Shown here: positions 32,705 through 43,295 of the stretch, in pieces
How positions within the stretch are numbered: the first letter of the stretch is position 1
How the letters are laid out: the number at the start of each line of letters is the position of its first letter
Assembly: GCA_018398765.1 (NCBI GenBank)
Contig: JAHBMJ010005903.1
Coordinates: 1 to 55,363, forward strand
Length of the DNA stretch: 55,363 bases
Source: Chromera velia
Taxonomy: Eukaryota; Sar; Chromeraceae
Direction: 5' to 3'
The notes under the pieces: model-generated
Seen by the model: the letters and a program-made list of their open reading frames with translations, nothing else
Told to the model about the DNA's origin: nothing
The model's database searches: none
Translations under genes and position numbers: made by a program

Positions 32705-34377
32705 TTATTTTAGAACAAAACAAAGAAAGGACAAACGCGCCTTCCAAAGAGAACGAAGACCATCATCACCAGTCCGACAGACTGCAGACATGAACAAATC
32801 AAGCAGAAACGAAACAAGCCATCTCAAAATATATAACTCCAAAAACAGAAAAGTAAGTTCGTCAACCAGGACAACCGCAGGTATATTACAAAAAAGAAGT
32901 GTCCGAATAAGATGAGAGGATATTAGGCCCTTCTTGGCCGAAACAGAAGGAACACAGTAGAAAGTATGTATCAGACGCACTCTACGAAGTAAAGGTAGGT
33001 TAGGAAAAGACGACCATCCTCCAGAAATGGGCAACAGAGAAAAAGCAACCAAATCACGAAAGAAATTAAAAAGAACATCATGGTTAGGATTAACAGCAGC
33101 AAAAAGCAAAATTGAAGGAGATTCCGGTAAAGAGAAAAGACGCAGACCAAGCACCGTAGATCCCTTCTGATGCTCTAAAACGCATGCAGGACTGTAGAAG
33201 TCTTCTTCAAGTAACTTTTCCATTATGGGGTCATCTGGCACGTCACTCATACCACAGTCAGACCTAAAAACAATCGTTCTATCGTCCATGTATCTCCCTG
33301 CTATCCATTTCTCCCCCCCCCATGAAGGCTTCGATCTCATCAATGCAACAGAGTACTCTTTCCACGCGGCAAAAAATCGGGCCCCACCAGGAGAGCATGG
33401 ACTCCCTTGAGGAAAACCTTCATACTGTCTGACCATCTTCCCTTGAATCCAAATTACATTTGAAACAAAATCAAGATTAATTATACGAGCCAGCATATCA
33501 AGAGGGCAAGAAATAAAAAAGCAATAGGTTTTAAGTAACGTCTCCGAGAATACCACTTCTCACCCTCTTCCGGACCCGCCTCTTTAATATAAAAAGACTT
33601 ATGGATCGGTAATACAACAAAGCGATATCTAGAGGAAGAATGAATGAAATGAACAAAGTCATTCAGACAAGAAAGGAAATCAGCTCTGGGTAGAGAGGGA
33701 AAAAATGCTTTGATGTCGTCCACCAGCAGACCAAGTCCACCCCGAGGCCAATACGAATTAGGAGAAACACAAGAGCCACGATTTGCAAGTTTCTGAAACC
33801 CTGAATTAAAGATCGCAACCTTATCCTGAAAAGCAAAGACAAAGTCAAAATCACAATGCGGCGAAAAGTAAGAAAGACAGCCATTCAAAGCCTTACAAAA
33901 GAAAGAGAAGATCTCACGTCTGGCATGTCTCTTATAAGATACCAATGGCCTGTACTTCAAAGAGGACCAAGACTCAGGGAGCTCCCCCTCAACTCCCCAA
34001 GACTTACGTTTCACCCAAAGGATCCCAATCCTAAAGTAGTATTTCTTCCTGTTGAATTTCTTGAACTGATTCAAAAAAGACACCCATGCATCCTTTTCAT
34101 TCGGAAAACCATTCTCCAGAAGGTCTAGAGAAGCAGAAAACTCACCCTCCCCAATTTTTCCATAAGAAGAATCAGAAAGAAAAGCTCTCGCCACTGCCTC
34201 AATGTATTTCCCTTTACACAAAAAAGTCAGATCTCCTCTAGCCTTGTCAACTGGCACAACCGCTAGAGCAGTCAATAACTTTCTGATTGTCATAGATTTC
34301 CTTGGGACGGCCGGCCCCTTTCTCATCTGTCTGAGCATACGAAAACGTTGAAACCCACCGCTCCCAAAGGTTGGCAA
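32705..34377 (-). CDS. Reverse transcriptase in two overlapping frames
   Basis: Frame 34377-33481 holds the N-terminal RT part: PVDKARGDLTFLCKGKY, KYRPLVSYKR, then motif A VDDIKAFFPSLPR. Frame 33556-32705 holds motif B (GFPQGSPCSPGG), motif C (GRYMDDRTIV) and the LGLRLF strand. Together they give the fingers-palm core of a retroelement RT. The QGSP and YMDD motifs are intact. The frames overlap over 75 bases, and the second lies in the -1 frame relative to the first. A T TTT TTA heptamer, in the correct phase, lies within the overlap (33514-33520 on the minus strand). The first frame also overlaps the GIY-YIG frame upstream by 131 bases and is shifted +1 relative to it. Confidence 0.75.
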
Positions 34378-36244
34378 TCATTGTAGGAGATAAGACCCCT
34401 TTCATTGACCTGCCTGAGGCTCTTGTATTCTCCCTTCCCCTCCCCCTTCCCATTGTCCTTCCTAGACCAACCCCCTCCTGAGTGCCACTATCAGAAGTGA
34501 GAACAAAACGGAGGAAAGACTCAATACCCTTCGGGACAACATTCCATGCACCAGTGTTAGGCCATAATTTGGCCTTGGAAAAAAAATGAGGAGGAAGAGA
34601 GAAGAAAGATCTAAGAGAGGAAGACGCAGACAGTAGACAACACACATGACCATCAAGCAAAAGAAGATCAAATAATTCCGTAATCTCTCTACAATGACAC
34701 GACGATCCACAAGAAGAACCTTCACCCCCTCCTCCTTCCCCACAAATCCCATATGTATTGTCCAAAGTCTGTTGGAGATCAGTCAGCTTTGTAGGGAGAA
34801 AGCGAAGCCTCACGTTTGACAATGGAGACACAGTTTTCCTTATCTCCTCAAACATGGCAAAATAAAAAGATCGGAAAAAAGATAAGTCAGCAAGAGGCAC
34901 CCGAATCGTAATCAGCTCCCCTCTGAGCAAAGTCGCTGCTGACGAGCCATTTAACTCGCACATTCGTCTCGCATTCAAGTTAAAAGTTGCCCTCCCTCCC
35001 CCAAGAATCCCGCCCCTGGGCACCATGCGCATACATGCACTCAAATCATTCTTCGTCGCATCAAATGAACGAAGAGACGAATCAGGAAGGACCTTCTTGA
35101 ACAATGCAGTCAGCAGTCGTGCACGAAAAAGAGAAATCACGTCCCCTTCCCCTCTCTTCGCCCCCATACCCTCTTCGCCAGTGACCCTATAGAGGAAAAG
35201 GAAGCGAGATTGGAAAATGCCCCCTTTATCAACTCTTCCCGCCAACTTCGACATGTGAACAGAAGATTCAAGTCTCCTCCTCAGACTTGAGACCCTGTCA
35301 CTACACCTGCACGCAATTGAGCGAACATCCCTTTTATTAGGGTCCCTCAGATTACGCACCGGGTCATTCTTAAATCTCCTCAACACACTAACTGTATTCC
35401 ATGTAGGTTTGTATGCACGAATACATAAGTATTCCATCATATGCAAATTTATCTGACCACCTTCAATCTTTGCAATAGGAAGGATAACAAAGAGGCCGTG
35501 TCTGGAAGCATCAGCAGACAAAACAGAATAGAAGCGATGTGCATACCCATGACCCATCTTATTACATTTCTTCCCAACGCGACACGGTTTTAATGCACTT
35601 GTGAGGTGCTGAAAGAACCGATCGAGCGCCCTACTAACGGTACTTCCAATATAAAAGCCTCTCTTCCATCGTGACCAAATCAAATATATTACTCCCTTGT
35701 CCCACCATGATGCATCCTCTCCTACCCCAGCACAAGCATCCTTGACCTCTCTCAGAAAGGAAGAATATTTCGTATCAGACAGACCTAACCATGTAGAAGC
35801 AGCCAGCGAGTGGGAATATACAAGTCTCTTCAAACATTTCTGACCAAACCCTCTCTTAAAGACAGTCCGAAGCTTGCAAGAAGGATTCATCACATCCTCA
35901 GGGGACGCAGGCATAACATGAAGAGTGTATGAAGGTGGCTGTGTTGTCTGAATGATAAGAACCGTCGTCAACGGGCAATCGCATCTGTGAATCTCCGATG
36001 TACAAACAGGACAGGCTTGAACTGCGTGCATATGGAGGGATGCAACAAACATCCGCACCCCAGCCAATCTGAGGGAAAGACGATCAAGGTCAGACTCCAC
36101 TTTCTCTCTCACACTTTCCCTGCCAAAACCCCTTCCATTCCCTGTATCCTTCCCAATCACTCCAACCAGTTCTCTCACTTTCTCATGCAATTTATCAGAC
36201 AAAGACAACAAAAAAGAAGAATCAAAATTAATTTGAACATTCAA
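34247..36244 (-). CDS. GIY-YIG endonuclease-domain ORF of the Penelope-like element
   Basis: A 665-codon frame. Residues about 78-90 form a CPVC-x6-CDC cluster (possible zinc knuckle). Residues 184-290 form a GIY-YIG domain: GVIYLIW, then GFYIGSTVSRALDRFFQHL with the conserved Arg and His, then EYLCIRAYKPTWN supplying the catalytic Glu (about 271) and Asn. The rest has no recognised domain until it overlaps the RT frame. The reading frame opens after a TAA upstream, and the first in-frame ATG is about codon 65, so translation may depend on the upstream ORF or the copy is decayed. The nuclease probably nicks target DNA for insertion (family knowledge). Confidence 0.7.
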   Translation of the reverse strand: MNVQINFDSSFLLSLSDKLHEKVRELVGVIGKDTGNGRGFGRESVREKVESDLDRLSLRLAGVRMFVASLHMHAVQACPVCTSEIHRCDCPLTTVLIIQTTQPPSYTLHVMPASPEDVMNPSCKLRTVFKRGFGQKCLKRLVYSHSLAASTWLGLSDTKYSSFLREVKDACAGVGEDASWWDKGVIYLIWSRWKRGFYIGSTVSRALDRFFQHLTSALKPCRVGKKCNKMGHGYAHRFYSVLSADASRHGLFVILPIAKIEGGQINLHMMEYLCIRAYKPTWNTVSVLRRFKNDPVRNLRDPNKRDVRSIACRCSDRVSSLRRRLESSVHMSKLAGRVDKGGIFQSRFLFLYRVTGEEGMGAKRGEGDVISLFRARLLTALFKKVLPDSSLRSFDATKNDLSACMRMVPRGGILGGGRATFNLNARRMCELNGSSAATLLRGELITIRVPLADLSFFRSFYFAMFEEIRKTVSPLSNVRLRFLPTKLTDLQQTLDNTYGICGEGGGGEGSSCGSSCHCREITELFDLLLLDGHVCCLLSASSSLRSFFSLPPHFFSKAKLWPNTGAWNVVPKGIESFLRFVLTSDSGTQEGVGLGRTMGRGRGRENTRASGRSMKGVLSPTMIANLWERWVSTFSYAQTDEKGAGRPKEIYDNQKVIDCSSGCAS

Positions 36245-36340
36245 CTGACCACTGCTCCTCCCGACATGCTCTTGAATCCCTAGTTACTCAGGTCCCACCT
36301 AGCGACCTCCCATTCCCTTCCCCCCCTCTCCCTCCTTCTC

Positions 36341-37978
36341 CTACTGCAGATAGAGAGCCTCAACCCTCTTCTTCTGTATGATGAAAGCATAAACAAGTTC
36401 TAGAAGGTCACAGCCCTCCAGATCCCCGTCCACTGCACTGTCTCTCAGTGTTGAGATCATCTCCCTCCTCACCTGGCCCCGCCGTATTTCACTGCACATG
36501 ACAGACACCATCAGTCTGGCATCATCCATACATTCTTGCCAGAGTTTCCCCCCCAAACCTCCATTCTTTGGTTGTCGATACACCGGAAGGTCGACCAGTG
36601 TCTCGTATGCGATCCTTCCACCTACCATCGGCACATTTGGGGAGAAGATTTGCATTTCATTTATTGTGGGCCTGTCCCTCCCGGCAGACGACGGTCTGAA
36701 GGGCGTCACAGCTCTCTTTCGCATCTGCTGACCCTCCCCCTCTCTCTCCCCCATGGATCTTGGGGTCACGAACCCCGAGTCTGTGTTCCCCTGCTTCCCC
36801 TCCGAGGAATGCGTTACCTGCCTCACTCGCTTAGGTGACTCTGTCCCTGTCTGCCTCCCAAAGCTATCCTGCATCCCTCCCCTCCCCACCCCGTTCGCCC
36901 CTGTATTACTATTCACTCTCGGCCTTCCGTTAGGCACTATCAGACTAATTCCCCCATCCCCCTTCTTCCCATCATTCATCCCTCTGTCCATCATTCCACC
37001 CCCCCCAGTCTGGCGTACATCCACCCCTGTGTTCGGAATCCCCTTCTCTGTCACCCCAGGGCTATCTACATCTACATCCTCAACTGTGATCCCCCCTGAT
37101 TAGATGTCACAGGTCGGTTACATAGAATGTTTCCCACCCATTGGCCCACTCCTCCCTCCTCTCCGGGTTTTCTTCATCTCTTCCTGAAGACGAACAACCC
37201 GCCCATAAATTTTCATGACTTCATGCTCTTTCACCATCTCCGCCACTGAGCATAACATCTCACTCGCCACATCTACCTGTGCCCCCGCTCTGGCAGCTAT
37301 ATGTTCAGTGGCCAGGTGTGCGTCAATGTATGCAGCTCCCTATTTTCTCACTTTGTTCGTCAGCCTCCAGTTGTATTTTCTGTATTCCATTCCCTTCTGC
37401 ATCATCATATACTCCCTTCTGGATTTCGAGAACACCCCGTCGAGCGGCATCTGAAGCATTGGCATCAACACCCCCTCCACCATCTCATCACACGCTTCTT
37501 TCACCTCCATCATTCCGATATGTGCCTTTTCGTTTATCTCTCCCCCCTTCTTCATTTTCCTTGACGGCATGATCAGTCTATCGCATGCCTGTTTATTCAT
37601 TACCTCCATCTTCATAGAGGACTCGAGGGCATCCTTGTTCATAGCTTTCAAATTCGCAGCGTCTGCCACCCTCATCTTCACCAGGACCCATTCTGTCATT
37701 CCCGTCTTCTCTGTGTCAAACGTATGGACGATGACTTCGTCTGCCTTCAGCTCATGACCCGGCAGATATGGTTTCACAACCATTCTATCTGGGATCCTCT
37801 TCTTTGGCTCAACCATTTTCCCCGTATCCGGGGGTGCCTCTTCCACTTCCACCTGACCGAGCCGTTCTTTCACTGACTTATACATCTCTGAGTCCCTCAA
37901 GTGCCTAAGAATCAGTCTACAGGGACAGCAGAGAGACTGGACTTCACTGCATGCACGTGACGGTCTATAGAATTCCAA
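36341..37978 (-). CDS. Two upstream ORFs of the Penelope-like element
   Basis: Frame A (37978 to about 37126) is charged and Met/Lys-rich (VKERLGQVEVEEAPPDTGK, MKKGGEINEKAHIGMMEVK). It has an in-frame TAG at about 37340, after which the same frame continues AAYIDAHLATEHIAARAG and MVKEHEVMKIYGRVVRLQEE. Frame B (about 37090-36341) is Gly/Arg-rich and disordered at first (RQTGGGGMMDRGMNDGKK), then ordered (RIAYETLVDLPVYR, LLELVYAFIIQKKRVEALY). Neither has a recognised fold; a nucleic-acid-binding Gag-like role is a guess from position. No usual ATG start is seen. Confidence 0.5.
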
Positions 37979-38014
37979 GGTTCAAGGCAAGGAGCCGACC
38001 CGAAAAAAGAATCT

Positions 38015-38124
38015 ATAATGGAGATTCTAGGAAATTGAAAGTCTCTTCCAACAGCTGAGATCTTATATTGTCTGTGTACAAATATGTCAGTAGGAGCACA
38101 CGGTCAATCTACCATAATCCAGTA
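38015..38124. repeat. Terminal direct repeat (upstream copy) of Penelope-like element
   Basis: Matches 32239-32348. On the element's minus strand this is the 5' copy, just upstream of frame A. Confidence 0.9.
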
Positions 38125-39701
38125 TCTTCGTTTCCTTTTACTTGGTTGTTGCCTGCCTCTTATTGCCTCTTTAGGCCTGGCGTTAGTCGATTAGCGATCG
38201 ATCGAGGTTCCGTCTGCATCACCTGGCCTCCGTATCATGTAGCTTTGGTTGGTGTTTAGTAGTGCTTAGGTTCATGCTTAGGTTTCTGACCCGATTGTGT
38301 ACATTTTTAGGGCATAAGCCTATGCCAGTGCCTAGGTCTGGCGGTGAGCTCAATATCACTATCACTTCCAACCTATGTATGACCAGCTCCGATTTTGCGC
38401 TCAAAAATATGTGTGGACCCTCGTCAACTGAAATCCATAGAAATTTATCGAAATGATGAAATCCAAAATGCAATTCAACTTAATTCAACCAACTTTTTGA
38501 AGACAAAACGATGCGATCAATTAATCAATCATATAAAGAAACAAAAATATATTTAATGTAAAAGCAAATCGTTATATTTCTTTGATAAGTAAGAAATCAT
38601 GTCTGCTCACAGTCTTCGTTTGCCCTCCCTGTGTATTTTCGGTCTGCTTCCTGCAAAAGCCCTGCTTTGCTCTAGAGTGGCCGACTGGTGGTGCTCGCTC
38701 TCGCAAATCATGCACACCATTCCCGCTGCAATGCTGCATGCCTGGAAGGGAAACAGTTGTCCAGAGTTTTCGAGAGTTTCCTTGCGGCTGCTTCGTTGGG
38801 CTGGTCTGGATTTTGTTTGTTCGTTGGAGGTGGGAGTGCCGCAACACCCTGGCACCAGCGGGCAGCAGCGATGGAGAATTCAAGGCACTGGCTCTCTCTT
38901 TTTTAAGGGCAGAGCTAGACATACAGTTGTGGAAGAGGTCTATACGCGGCGGGCGGGGGCTATCGCTTCTTCACATTTCCCTCTTCTTGCCAAACTCACC
39001 CCCCTTCAACAAGCTTTTCCCCTAGCTTTTCCCTCCTCTCATCACATGTTTGTGTTTCTTCTTTGCAACAAATCCGCCTCTGGTCTCTATTCCTTTTCCG
39101 CCCTCCCTCGATCTGCTCTCACAGTAACCGACGGCTCTTTATTCGGTTTTTTACGTCTGCTCTCATTTAACTCACAAAGCGAAAGCAGTGCTCTGTCTGT
39201 TGAATGTCGCAACCACAAACTCTGTGTACATGATTCTTGTATTCGGTTTGTTGATGACTTCATGATTTGCATAGATTTTCTTCTTATGCCAAGTAGCTGG
39301 ATGAAAGAGAATTCCTGCACTGCCTGGCTGAGCTAGAATCCATTAATTCAAATGATTATAACTGTCCACTCCCCGGTGCAAGTACATCTGAACTCTTCAT
39401 CCGTCATGTCATTTGATCGCTTCTACACTCGTATCCGGCCTGTCTCTTTGATGCCTGTCTCCCAATCCTAGAAAGTGATTAACTAATCAACTCCACCGGT
39501 TAACAAACAATTACCATGCATGTATGTGCCACCCGGGAGCTTAGTACTCCAACTAGGGTTAGGCATCCTCTAACTAACTAACTTCATTGGAAGTTCGTCC
39601 ACAGAAGGAAGGATTAAAGGATAAAAACACCCCTCCAGTAACGGGGCCTTAAACGGGCTCAGTTCCATGTAGTTCTATGTTATCTTTACGTGACTATTTG
39701 T
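38125..39701. other. No gene recognised between the two retroelements
   Basis: Open frames at 38582-39336 on plus have no motif or splice support. 38510-38580 and 39340-39660 are AT-rich. An old element fragment is possible, but I cannot show it. Confidence 0.4.
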
Positions 39702-39963
39702 TGTGAGGGGCATTCCGCCTAATAAGAAGACTGAGTAATAAAGGGCTGGCAAGCGTTAGGCAGATGTGGGCCAGACGGGGGACCCAGGCCACATAGCGTT
39801 TCATTAAGTGATTTTAGTGAAGTGCATGCTTGATGTGTGTGCTTGACATCATCACTAAGAATGCTCAAGATTGACATTAACTGCTAGACCAAACCAATCG
39901 ATGTCTGTCAGACTTTAACCACCTGTATTTGATAGTACTAAGACTCCCGTAAAACAGCTTACA
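39702..39963 (+). repeat. 5' LTR (262 bp)
   Basis: Shares its ends and most of its sequence with the 307-bp 3' LTR, but lacks a 45-base block present there after ACATAGCGT. Confidence 0.92.
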
Positions 39964-40033
39964 TCTGGTAGTTCAAAGCCTCGTTCTACCCTTAGTTGAG
40001 GGAGAGTGCTCTTGTTGAATTCAGTGTACTCAG

Positions 40034-41135
40034 ACTGGTTCAGTCTACCAACTGTCAACTCCATATGTCAATGGAAGGGATGACAGAGGATATACCGGCT
40101 CCGGGGATTCTACAGATTGTCGGGGCCATTGAAGGACTGTCTTAGCGGATTGACTCTATGCAGACAATACAAAACCTGCATGGAGAAACTCTGCAATTAC
40201 TTGTTTCTCAAGCCCCTCAGGAATCTGTCCAGGCAACGGTGACGTCACCTGCCATTACGCCAGCCTAAAGTACAACCGCGTCCCCATCGCACTACATGAA
40301 GCTGTGTGAGGTCCCTGCTCTGTTTTCTAGAGTGCGAGCTAAACTAATCAGGTGGTTGAAAGATGTAGAAGACTTCTACAAACTTGAGAAAGTGTTGGAC
40401 CTGGATAAGGTACTGGTGGCAAAGAACAGAATGTCCCACGACCTGAAGGAATGATTTAACCTCTATGAGGTCGAGAACGGACCATTGCAGAATTGAGAGT
40501 CGTTGAAAGCTGTCCTCATCGAGCACTATTCAGACACACTGGCCAGATAGAAGGCCAAAAAGGACTTGAAGAAGTGCCAATGCACTGGAGCTAGGGTTGA
40601 CGACTATAACAAGCGATTCAAGCCGCTTGTTGCAAAACTGAAGGGCCGGTTGATCAAAGAAGACATCGTTGAAGACTACATCTCTGGTTTACCAGCAGAT
40701 GTCCGCCTTGAAACAAACAAGGCGTATCCGGTCAACTTGGTCATCACCATGAAGACGGCAAGCAAGCTTGAGGTCTTTCTCTCTGGTGGAGAAGGACCGC
40801 GAAGCAGGATACGAGACTTCCAAAGGCTGAGTGCCTTCGAGAGTAGTGGGAAAAGTGCCCAATGCAACTTTCCACTGGGACAAGAGGAAGAGCCCGTCCC
40901 CATAGACCTGTGTGGGGTCCATCAACTCCCATCACCACTCACACCGGCAGAGAAGCCTCTCTACATTGCAGAGGGAAGGTGTTTCAGATGCCGCCTCGTA
41001 GGGCATACTGCTAGGCAGTGTCCAGGTCCCTTCTCTGGACTCGGCGGAAACTTCTCTGGAATGCGGAGACTCACTGGTGGAAGGAACCCTCAGAACTCGC
41101 AGGACTACGGGAGATTCCATGGAGATTTCAGGTAG
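40034..41135 (+). pseudogene. gag remnant with CCHC zinc knuckle
   Basis: The frame from about 40034 to 40560 contains several stop codons (near 40144, 40267, 40453, 40493 and 40547). The open part 40566-41135 keeps the capsid C-terminus (DYNKRFKPLVAKLKG) and a zinc knuckle CFRCRLVGHTARQC. It is a nucleocapsid-type RNA-binding protein of the retrotransposon, no longer translatable as one polypeptide. Confidence 0.8.
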
Positions 41136-41479
41136 GAGGGATAGGGGCAGGGCAGAGGCGGATACCAGGGAGATTGTAGAGGGTTTGGAGCTCCATTCCC
41201 GACCGCCCAAGCATGGCCACCTCTAGGCCAGTCACAGTGGAGAGGGGGACACAGAGACGGTGGTTTCAGAGGAAGAGGAAGGGATAGAAGGAAGCTGGCA
41301 GGTAGGGGAGTTCGAACGATCTACGAAGGTTTTGAGATGGATGAGGTGATAGGAGCAGAGGGACTCGAAACTTATGGTCAGTGCCCCAAGACAGGAGGAA
41401 GCCCTGAGAAGGAAGACGTGCCAATGGAAATGAAGGAGGAGAAAAATGAAACAGGGGTCCGTCCGGGGTTGTTTGTGTT

Positions 41480-43295
41480 TTCAGATTGAGTGGCTGGTGC
41501 ACCTGTCAGAGTTTTGGTTGATTCGGGTGCAGATGATATTTATCTTGACCGTCGTTTTGCCCATGCCTACCATCTCCATATGTGCAGATTGAGATAACCC
41601 GTCAACTTGCACGGTGCCCTCAAGTCCTCGAAGACTCGGTCGGTCTGTGAGTGTGCACCCACAGTACCGATCAACATTCAGAGGTATCAAGAGACAGTGG
41701 GTGCAATATGGGCCGACCTGGATGAGTATGATTTAATCTTAGGGACAAAATGGGGTCGTGCATATGAGCCTAAACTGCAGTAGTCGTCTCAAAGTCTACG
41801 TTTTTGGTTCAGAAAGAAATTGATTTATTAGGTTCCAGATATGGAGTTAGAGGAAGAGGACGAGGAACAAACATTCAGCACTTCTCCTCTTCTCTCTTCT
41901 CTGCAGGCAAAGCGGGCGATCTGGAAAGGAGCTGTCTGCCATCTAGTCAGACTGCAGACAGAAATCCCTTTCAGTGAGTCCACTGGGGTTGCCTGCAGGG
42001 TTCAGGGATTGCATAAAGTCAGTGAGGACGGGGGGAGAAAGAATGCTGGGGAGAATAGAAAGGGATTTAGGGGTAGTGAGGCAATGAATGATAATTTTCT
42101 TTCTTCTCTTCCTTCTGATCATCCTGTTTTCTCTTCATCTGAATTGACTAAGGTTCGTGAGTACCTGAAGAAATCGACCATGCCGATCAATGTGAAGAGA
42201 ATTGTAGCAGACAATGCATCTCTCTTTCCTGATTCCTTGACAGGGTTGCCGCCGTCCAGGGGGGAAGGACTTGACTTCAAGATAGATTTCGAACCAGGAC
42301 ACCCGCCTCCAGCTCGCCTACCCTATCGTCTCTCTTTGGGTAAGCTAAATGAATTGAGGAAGCAAGTTGATACATACTTGAAGCAAAGATTCATTCGACC
42401 ATCTTGTTCTCCTTTTCCAGCACCAGTTTTGTTTGTGGTAAAGAAGGATGGGACAATGAGGATGTGTTGTGACTATACGGGATTAAATAAAATCACAGTG
42501 AAGGACAAACATCCATTGCCTTATCCTCAAGATTTGATCGATAGGCTGTATGGGACAAAATTTTTTATAGCTCTTGATCTTCGGCAGTACTACCATCAGA
42601 TGAGAATCAGAGAGAAAGATGTGCCCAAAATAGCCTTCATGATGAGGTATAGGAATTATGAATGGCTGGTGGTCTCTTTTGGATTAACGAATGCCCCCTT
42701 GGCAGCCATGCGATTGATTCAGTATATATTGAGGGAGTACCTTGATCGGTATGTATCTGTATTTTTAGATGATATTCTAATTTATTCAAAGACAAGAGAG
42801 GAACATAAACGGTATGTCTCTCATGTTCTTTTTCTCCTCAGACAGGCAAATCTGTTTACAAAGCTGTCGAAGTGTCATTTTTTTAAAAGAGAGGTGACAT
42901 TCTTGGGGCTGAGGATCTCAGAGAAAAGAGTGAGGCCAGAGACAAAGAAAACAGAAGAGATAGAAAATTGGCTAGTGCCTAAGAATATGAGTGAGTTGCA
43001 TTCTTTTCTTAGTTTGGCTTCTTGGGTGAGACGTTTTATGTTTGAATTCAGCAAGAAGGCTGCGCCTCTTTATCGCTTGCTAAAAAAGACGGTGAAGTTT
43101 GAGTGGAAAGAAGAGCAGCAGGCGAGTTTTGAGGTAGTCAAAGAAGCAGTCAAGCAGGTAACTGAATTATACATTCCTGATCCTACTCGTCCATTTGAAA
43201 TTTTTGAAAGACTGCGACTGTTGCTGCTGTGCTCATGCAGAAGGATCCATGTGTCAGGATCCTTCGGCCATGTGCATTTGCTTCGAGAACAATGA
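41480..43295 (+). pseudogene. Protease and reverse transcriptase region of the LTR element
   Basis: An aspartic-protease active-site motif VDSGADDIYLD lies near 41515, followed by an in-frame stop. The RT frame 41841-43295 carries VVKKDGTMRMCCDYTGLN, ALDLRQYYHQMRI, SFGLTNAPLAAM and the catalytic FLDDILIYS. RNase H starts in this frame and then shifts out of it near 43210. Confidence 0.85.

Larger units (their letters stand above)
32239..38124 (-). mobile_element. Penelope-like retroelement, GIY-YIG upstream of RT
   Basis: Direct terminal repeats of 110 bp (32239-32348 and 38015-38124; about 104 of 110 identical) enclose minus-strand frames in the order: two unrecognised ORFs, a GIY-YIG nuclease domain, then reverse transcriptase. 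Known Penelope-like elements with terminal repeats usually carry GIY-YIG after the RT; an N-terminal GIY-YIG is a feature of the permuted Chlamys-type clade described from algae and protists. All frames lack clear ATG starts or are interrupted, so this copy is probably inactive or uses recoding. I see no hammerhead ribozyme core in the repeats. Confidence 0.75.

Noticed and set aside
36341..37103. Plus-strand ORFs across the Penelope-like element's upstream region
   Set aside because: They are antisense shadows of the minus-strand frames and have no motif.
32239..38124. Hammerhead ribozyme in the terminal repeats
   Set aside because: Such ribozymes occur in many Penelope-like elements, but I find no CUGANGA core with a matching GAAA in either orientation of the 110-bp repeat.
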